Of a stretch of DNA of 9,426 bases, positions 6,194 through 9,426 are shown one piece after another (within the stretch, counting starts at the first letter, position 1; each line of letters opens with the position of its first letter). The DNA is from Candidatus Minthomonas equi (lineage in GTDB: Bacteria > Bacteroidota > Bacteroidia > Bacteroidales > UBA932), in contig JAGHUZ010000038.1 in the NCBI GenBank assembly GCA_018064575.1, positions 1 through 9,426 of the forward strand, given 5' to 3'. A program made the position numbers and the translations under genes. The notes below the pieces were generated by a model. It was not told the origin of the DNA. It did no database searches and saw nothing but the letters and a program-made list of their open reading frames with translations.

Positions 6194-6847
6194 ATGGAAA
6201 AAAATACGGAATTTGAGGAATCTGAGGAAATTAAAAACGGAACGGAGGCTGAAGACGTTTCAGCTGAAATCGGTTCAGATACCTCTGAAAAGAATGGCGA
6301 GTCCTCACAGGAAGCCGAAAAGAAAGAGGGTGGCCGCAAGTTTTTCAGAAAGAAAGATGACAGGAAGAAAAGCAGCGGTGAAGTAGAGTCCCTGAATGCC
6401 AAAATAGCAGAATTGAATGTCAAAGTGGCTGAGACCAATGACAAGTATATCAGACTGGCCGCAGAATTTGACAATTTCCGCAGGCGTACCGCCAAAGAGA
6501 GACTGGAACTTATCAGTTCTGCCGGAGAAGATGTCCTAAAAGGACTGCTCCCGACACTCGATGACTGTGAAAAGGCCTTGGATATGCTCGAAAAACTTGA
6601 AGGCTGCGAAGCTGCAGTAGAGGGTACGAAACTTATTTATGACAAACTTATGGCGTATCTCAAGAGTAGGGGAGTGACCAGAATCGAAGCCCTTGGCTCT
6701 GATTTCGATACGGATGTTCACGAAGCTGTGGCCCAGTTCCCGGTTCAGGAAGAGGAAAAAAAGAACAAGGTTATAGACGTGACCCGTCAGGGCTATATGC
6801 TGAAGGATAAGGTAATCCGCTTCGCACAAGTAGTGGTGGGAATCTAA
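6194..6847 (+). CDS. grpE: GrpE, nucleotide exchange factor of DnaK
   Basis: GrpE releases ADP from DnaK so that the chaperone can bind ATP and let go of its client; it works as a cytoplasmic dimer. The first 60 or so residues are a low-complexity charged tail, acidic at first and then basic (GGRKFFRKKDDRKK, 46-59). From about 62 to 110 a coiled coil carries heptad hydrophobics (LNAKIAELNVKVAETNDKY) and the signature EFDNFRRRTAKE (91-102). LLPTLDDCEKAL (118-129) belongs to the four-helix bundle, and the C-terminal beta domain shows DVHEAVA (174-180) and ends KVIRFAQVVVGI. Length, 217 residues, is normal given the charged tail. The ATG is preceded by A/T-rich sequence and no Shine-Dalgarno. 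dnaJ follows after 12 bases, so the two are one operon; dnaK is not here, as is common in Bacteroidota. Confidence 0.96.
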   Translation: MEKNTEFEESEEIKNGTEAEDVSAEIGSDTSEKNGESSQEAEKKEGGRKFFRKKDDRKKSSGEVESLNAKIAELNVKVAETNDKYIRLAAEFDNFRRRTAKERLELISSAGEDVLKGLLPTLDDCEKALDMLEKLEGCEAAVEGTKLIYDKLMAYLKSRGVTRIEALGSDFDTDVHEAVAQFPVQEEEKKNKVIDVTRQGYMLKDKVIRFAQVVVGI

Positions 6848-6859
6848 TGACAGACTGTT

Positions 6860-8023
6860 ATGGCTGAAAAACGTGATTATTATGAAGTGCTCGGAGTCAA
6901 CAAGAACTCTTCTGCCGATGAAATAAAGAAGGCATACCGTAAACTGGCCCTTCAGTATCATCCTGACAGAAATCCGGGAGACAAGCAGGCCGAAGAAAAA
7001 TTCAAGGAGGCTGCTGAAGCTTATGACGTATTGAGTAATCCGGACAAGAAGGCCCGTTATGACCAGTTCGGGATGGCTGGGATGAATGGTGCCGGACAGG
7101 GCGGTTTCGGAGGATTTGGAGGCGGATTCTCGATGGAAGACATATTCAGCCGTTTCGGAGATATCTTCGGAGGAGGAGGCTCTCCTTTTGATGCCTTTTT
7201 CGGCGGCGGCGCCGGGGGAGGACGCCGTACTTCACGCGGGTCAAATCTGCGCATAAGGGTCAAACTTACTCTGGAAGAAGTAGTCAAGGGAACGACCAAG
7301 ACCATAAAACTGAACAAAGATGTAGTTTGCCCTGAATGTCACGGCAAGGGTGCCAAGTCTGAAGCCGATATCCAGACTTGTGACCAATGTCACGGAAGCG
7401 GGAGAGTCACCAAGGTGGTGAACTCGCTTTTCGGAAGAATGCAGACCGTGGATACCTGTCCCAAGTGTGGCGGTTCCGGGAAAGTCATCAAGACCCCCTG
7501 TCCTCATTGTCACGGTAGCGGACTGGTGAAGTCTGCCGAAGAAATTACCTTCAAGATACCAGCGGGGATGACTGAGGGTATGGAACTTACCGTATCCGGC
7601 AAGGGAAATGCCGCCAGAAACGGAGGCGTTCCGGGAGATTTGCTGGTATCGGTGTCCGAAGAAGCTCATCCCGAACTGCAGCGTGATGGAAACGACTTGA
7701 TATATACACTGTTCATATCCATTACCGATGCAGTGCTCGGCACTACTGCGGAAGTACCTTCCGTAGACGGCCATCTGCGAATCAAAATCGAACCGGGTAC
7801 ACAGTCCGGCAAGGTGCTGCGTCTGCGTGGGAAGGGAATTCCCGAAGTTCAGGGTTACGGATGCGGAGACCTGATGGTCTATGTGCAGGTGTGGGTGCCC
7901 AAAAAAGTGGATAAAGCGGAAAAGGAAATTCTGGAAAAGCTCAGGACGTCAAAGAATTTCACTCCATCTCCCACCAAGGATGAAAAGAACTTTTTCGAAA
8001 GAATGAAAAATCTCTTCAAATAG
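6860..8023 (+). CDS. dnaJ: DnaJ, J-domain co-chaperone
   Basis: DnaJ delivers unfolded proteins to DnaK and stimulates its ATPase. All domains of a class A J-protein are present in 387 residues. The J domain (about 5-70) has the HPD motif at 34-36, essential for DnaK activation. A Gly/Phe-rich linker runs from about 71 to 121 (repeats of GGFGG and GDIFGGGG). The zinc domain holds four CxxCxGxG repeats: CPECHGKG (157), CDQCHGSG (174), CPKCGGSG (200) and CPHCHGSG (214). Two C-terminal beta-sandwich domains follow ([12 protein letters not shown] and [14 protein letters not shown] are typical). The tail ends with a basic segment, [10 protein letters not shown]. The start 12 bases after grpE gives the standard [14 protein letters not shown]-terminus. 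A 17-base palindrome lies immediately after the stop codon. Confidence 0.98.
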   Translation: MAEKRDYYEVLGVNKNSSADEIKKAYRKLALQYHPDRNPGDKQAEEKFKEAAEAYDVLSNPDKKARYDQFGMAGMNGAGQGGFGGFGGGFSMEDIFSRFGDIFGGGGSPFDAFFGGGAGGGRRTSRGSNLRIRVKLTLEEVVKGTTKTIKLNKDVVCPECHGKGAKSEADIQTCDQCHGSGRVTKVVNSLFGRMQTVDTCPKCGGSGKVIKTPCPHCHGSGLVKSAEEITFKIPAGMTEGMELTVSGKGNAARNGGVPGDLLVSVSEEAHPELQRDGNDLIYTLFISITDAVLGTTAEVPSVDGHLRIKIEPGTQSGKVLRLRGKGIPEVQGYGCGDLMVYVQVWVPKKVDKAEKEILEKLRTSKNFTPSPTKDEKNFFERMKNLFK

Positions 8024-8040
8024 TTCACAAACATTGTGAA
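8024..8040. repeat. Perfect palindrome directly after dnaJ
   Basis: TTCACAA-ACA-TTGTGAA is a 7-bp perfect inverted repeat with a 3-base centre, touching the dnaJ stop codon. No T-run follows in either direction, so it is a poor intrinsic terminator. It ends 15 bases before the -33 box of the rplS promoter, so it could be an upstream operator or an mRNA 3'-end hairpin for grpE-dnaJ. Confidence 0.5.
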
Positions 8041-8055
8041 AAAGAGTAAAAAATA

Positions 8056-8086
8056 TTTGGATGTGTCGGTAAAATATATACCTTTG
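8056..8086 (+). promoter_or_regulatory. rplS promoter, Bacteroidetes type
   Basis: TTTG (8056-8059), a 19-base spacer, then TACCTTTG (8079-8086): an exact match to the Bacteroidetes consensus. The start site would be near 8092, giving a leader of about 55 bases for rplS. Confidence 0.85.
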
Positions 8087-8101
8087 CAGTCCCAAAAATA
8101 A

Positions 8102-8128
8102 GCAACCTCTCGCACTTGACGACGTTGC
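8102..8128 (+). promoter_or_regulatory. Small hairpin in the rplS leader
   Basis: GCAAC (8102-8106) can pair with GTTGC (8124-8128), and inside it TCG (8110-8112) with CGA (8120-8122). It is the only clear structure in the predicted leader. Ribosomal protein leaders often bind the protein they encode, so this may be an L19 autoregulatory element, but the stem is short and could be chance. Confidence 0.3.
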
Positions 8129-8147
8129 CACTATAAAACAGAGAAAA

Positions 8148-8528
8148 ATGGATTTAATAAAAGTAGCCGAACAGGCATTCGCACAGGAATCGAAAAATTT
8201 CCCTGCATTCAAGGCCGGTGATACCATTACAGTCACCTATAAGATTAAAGAGGAAAATAAGGAACGTCTCCAGAAGTTCCGTGGTGTGGTCATTCAGATG
8301 AAAGGTCACGGTGTTACCAAGACTTTTACCATCAGGAAGATTTCCAACGGAGTGGGCGTTGAAAGAATTTTCCCCATCGAATCCCCTTTCATTTCCGAAA
8401 TCGAGATTAACAAGTTCGGAAAGGTTCGCAGAAGCCGTATCTACTATCTGCGTAATCTCACCGGGAAGAAGGCCAGAATCAAAGAAAAACGCTATAACGG
8501 CCCTGCCAAGACCGAGTCTGCAGAGTAG
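8148..8528 (+). CDS. rplS: 50S ribosomal protein L19
   Basis: L19 sits at the interface of the 30S and 50S ribosomal subunits. The 126 residues match the family throughout: FKAGDTITVTYKIKE (21-35), RLQKFRGVVI (40-49), TKTFTIRKISNGVGVERIFP and the signature KFGKVRRSRIYYLRNLTGKKARIKE toward the C-terminus, split here by position only for brevity. A short tail, NGPAKTESAE, extends past the conserved core. The ATG is preceded by the A-rich stretch AACAGAGAAAA, not a Shine-Dalgarno, as expected in Bacteroidota. It has its own promoter and is separate from the usual rpsP-rimM-trmD partners found with rplS in many other bacteria. The tRNA-Arg gene begins 9 bases after its stop codon, so both are probably made as one transcript. 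Confidence 0.97.
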   Translation: MDLIKVAEQAFAQESKNFPAFKAGDTITVTYKIKEENKERLQKFRGVVIQMKGHGVTKTFTIRKISNGVGVERIFPIESPFISEIEINKFGKVRRSRIYYLRNLTGKKARIKEKRYNGPAKTESAE

Positions 8529-8537
8529 TTATATATC

Positions 8538-8611
8538 GGCCTCGTAGCTCAACTGAATAGAGCACTTGACTACGGATCAAGAGGTTGCGGGTTTGAATCC
8601 CACCGAGGTCA
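8538..8611 (+). tRNA. tRNA-Arg, anticodon ACG, with an altered G19-C56 pair
   Basis: A full cloverleaf can be folded. The acceptor stem is GGCCTCG (8538-8544) with CGAGGTC (8604-8610), containing one G2-U71 pair, and A8611 as discriminator. The D stem is GCTC/GAGC (8547-8550, 8560-8563). The anticodon stem is CTTGA/TCAAG with loop CTACGGA, giving anticodon ACG (8572-8574), which reads CGU/CGC/CGA after A34 becomes inosine. The T arm is GCGGG-TTTGAAT-CCCAC (8587-8603) with a C50-A64 mismatch. A20, an arginine identity base, is kept. CCA is not encoded. Two normally invariant bases differ: D-loop G19 is A (8556) and T-loop C56 is T (8594); A19-U56 could still pair. It could be a divergent functional tRNA or a decaying copy. 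Confidence 0.88.
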
Positions 8612-8625
8612 CTTGTTTTGGAAGA

Positions 8626-8656
8626 GGTCGACTCTGATTAAGGGTCGGCTTTTTTT
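8626..8656 (+). terminator. Rho-independent terminator after rplS and tRNA-Arg
   Basis: GGTCGACTCT (8626-8635) pairs with AGGGTCGGCT (8641-8650) in a 10-bp stem that includes three G-U pairs, with a 5-base loop GATTA, followed by six T (8651-8656). It ends the rplS-tRNA unit and lies directly against the next start codon. Confidence 0.8.
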
Positions 8657-8661
8657 ATGTG

Positions 8662-9336
8662 ATGATAGCGACACTTCCATTCATACAAAAAACTTTTGAC
8701 CGCTTCAATGCCCTGTGCTTTGAAGGGAAACTGCCGTCTGTACCCATAATCCTGACGAAGGCCGGAACCTTTCTCGGTAAGATGGAATACAAGACACGTC
8801 GCGACTTTTTCGGATTCAAAATTTCCCATTATGGTTTCCGACTGAAGATAAGCATAGGCTTCGACCTGCCTGAAGATGTAATGGAAGATGTGGTTCTCCA
8901 CGAAATGATACACTATTATATCGCATTCTGCGGCATTCGCGACAGTTCTGCCCACGGTAATGCATTCCGCAGGATAATGGAAACCGTCAACAGACAGTAC
9001 GGCAGACACGTAAGCGTCAGTCATCGCGGACCTCAGGAGCAGAACCTTGTCCGCGGTGAGAACAGTGAATTTAAGAAGCACTATATCTGTGTTTCAACTT
9101 TCGTCGATGGAAATGTGGGAGTTACTGTCTGTGCTTCAAACAAGATCACCGACATCAACAGGCTGCTGCCCCGCTGCTATAAATTGAAAAATATGGAGTG
9201 GTATGTCAGCCTCGATTCCTTTTTCAACCGTTTTCCCCGTTCCCGCACCCCTAAAATATATAGAATAACAGCGGACGAACTTTCCGAACGTCTGAAGGAT
9301 GCAGAGAAGGTGTGGAAACTGGCGGTCCCTAAGTGA
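8662..9336 (+). CDS. SprT-like zinc metalloprotease-family protein
   Basis: SprT-like proteins share the zinc-metallopeptidase fold of eukaryotic Spartan (SPRTN), which cuts proteins crosslinked to DNA; the bacterial members are mostly uncharacterised. Counting from the ATG at 8662 (224 residues), FDRFNALCFEGKLPSVPI (12-29) is the conserved N-terminal segment, LHEMIHYYI (79-87) carries the HExxH zinc and catalytic motif (His80, Glu81, His84), and SSAHGNAFRRIM (95-106) supplies the probable third ligand, His98. The C-terminal part has a two-strand pattern (HYICVSTF, VGVTVCA) and a basic patch, FFNRFPRSRTPKIYR. I see no cysteine-rich zinc ribbon. An in-frame GTG at 8659 could also start it; ATG is preferred. 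The gene ends in tandem stops TGA TAA and has almost no room for a promoter after the preceding terminator. Confidence 0.88.
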   Translation: MIATLPFIQKTFDRFNALCFEGKLPSVPIILTKAGTFLGKMEYKTRRDFFGFKISHYGFRLKISIGFDLPEDVMEDVVLHEMIHYYIAFCGIRDSSAHGNAFRRIMETVNRQYGRHVSVSHRGPQEQNLVRGENSEFKKHYICVSTFVDGNVGVTVCASNKITDINRLLPRCYKLKNMEWYVSLDSFFNRFPRSRTPKIYRITADELSERLKDAEKVWKLAVPK

Positions 9337-9348
9337 TAAAGAACTGAA

Positions 9349-9426
9349 TCAGAACTTGTGGACTTCGCCGGCTGAAAGGGAAATGTGCTCTTTGAACTGC
9401 TTGGTGCCACAAGTGAAACTCTTGAG
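9349..9426 (-). CDS. 3' end of an unidentified minus-strand gene
   Basis: The minus strand reads 25 sense codons ending in TGA (9349-9351), and the frame is open to the right edge of the window. The visible C-terminus, FTCGTKQFKEHISLSAGEVHKF preceded by LKS, has balanced composition like real protein and is convergent with the SprT-like gene, 12 bases apart. I do not recognise the family from so short a piece, and a chance open frame cannot be excluded. Confidence 0.5.
   Translation of the reverse strand, partial: LKSFTCGTKQFKEHISLSAGEVHKF

Noticed and set aside
8592..8620. Promoter for the SprT-like gene from TTTG (8592-8595) and TTGTTTTG (8613-8620)
   Set aside because: The spacer is 17 bases, short of the usual 19-21, the -7 box has a mismatch, and TTTG is part of the tRNA T-loop.
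1..9426. CRISPR arrays, insertion sequences, integrase or phage genes, toxin-antitoxin pairs
   Set aside because: No regularly spaced repeats, transposase or integrase motifs, or small paired open frames were seen; the tRNA-Arg 3' end is not duplicated nearby as an attachment site would be.

Overview
The window reads as ordinary chromosome of a Bacteroidales-type member of the Bacteroidota. Three lines of sequence evidence agree. Two intergenic regions carry textbook Bacteroidetes promoters (TTTG, 19 bases, TAnnTTTG). Start codons are preceded by A/T-rich sequence, not by Shine-Dalgarno motifs. The gene content also fits: a signal-peptide protein with Gln after the predicted cut, a DUF2264 and a GH88 carbohydrate enzyme, and grpE followed directly by dnaJ without dnaK. 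I cannot fix the genus from this sequence.

Layout. At the left edge (1-2199) a 5'-truncated GH88 unsaturated glucuronyl hydrolase on the plus strand converges on an exported DUF2264 protein on the minus strand. The GH88 terminator lies inside the last codons of the DUF2264 gene. The DUF2264 gene follows gltX (glutamyl-tRNA synthetase, 2230-3678, minus) by 30 bases. A 67-base divergent spacer separates gltX from an unrecognised exported 211-residue protein (3746-4381, plus), which converges on nadD (4389-4940, minus). A 69-base spacer with face-to-face promoters separates nadD from class II fructose-bisphosphate aldolase (fba, 5010-5972, plus), which has its own terminator. After a 161-base gap with a long imperfect inverted repeat come grpE and dnaJ (6194-8023), then rplS with its own promoter (8148-8528), a tRNA-Arg(ACG) 9 bases downstream, a terminator, and a SprT-like metalloprotease gene (8662-9336). 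The last 78 bases look like the 3' end of a minus-strand gene.

How the genes work together. Most genes are core functions: tRNA charging, NAD synthesis, glycolysis or gluconeogenesis, the DnaK co-chaperones, ribosome assembly and an arginine tRNA. GrpE and DnaJ are the exchange factor and J-protein for a DnaK encoded elsewhere. The accessory part is the GH88/DUF2264 pair, probably one edge of a locus for breaking down uronic-acid-containing glycans.

I found no convincing new multi-gene system. The points most worth a second look are: the tRNA-Arg, whose normally invariant G19 and C56 are replaced by A and U in a way that preserves pairing; the inverted repeat upstream of grpE; the NadD that stops soon after its last conserved motif; the terminator written into a convergent coding end; and the orphan exported protein.
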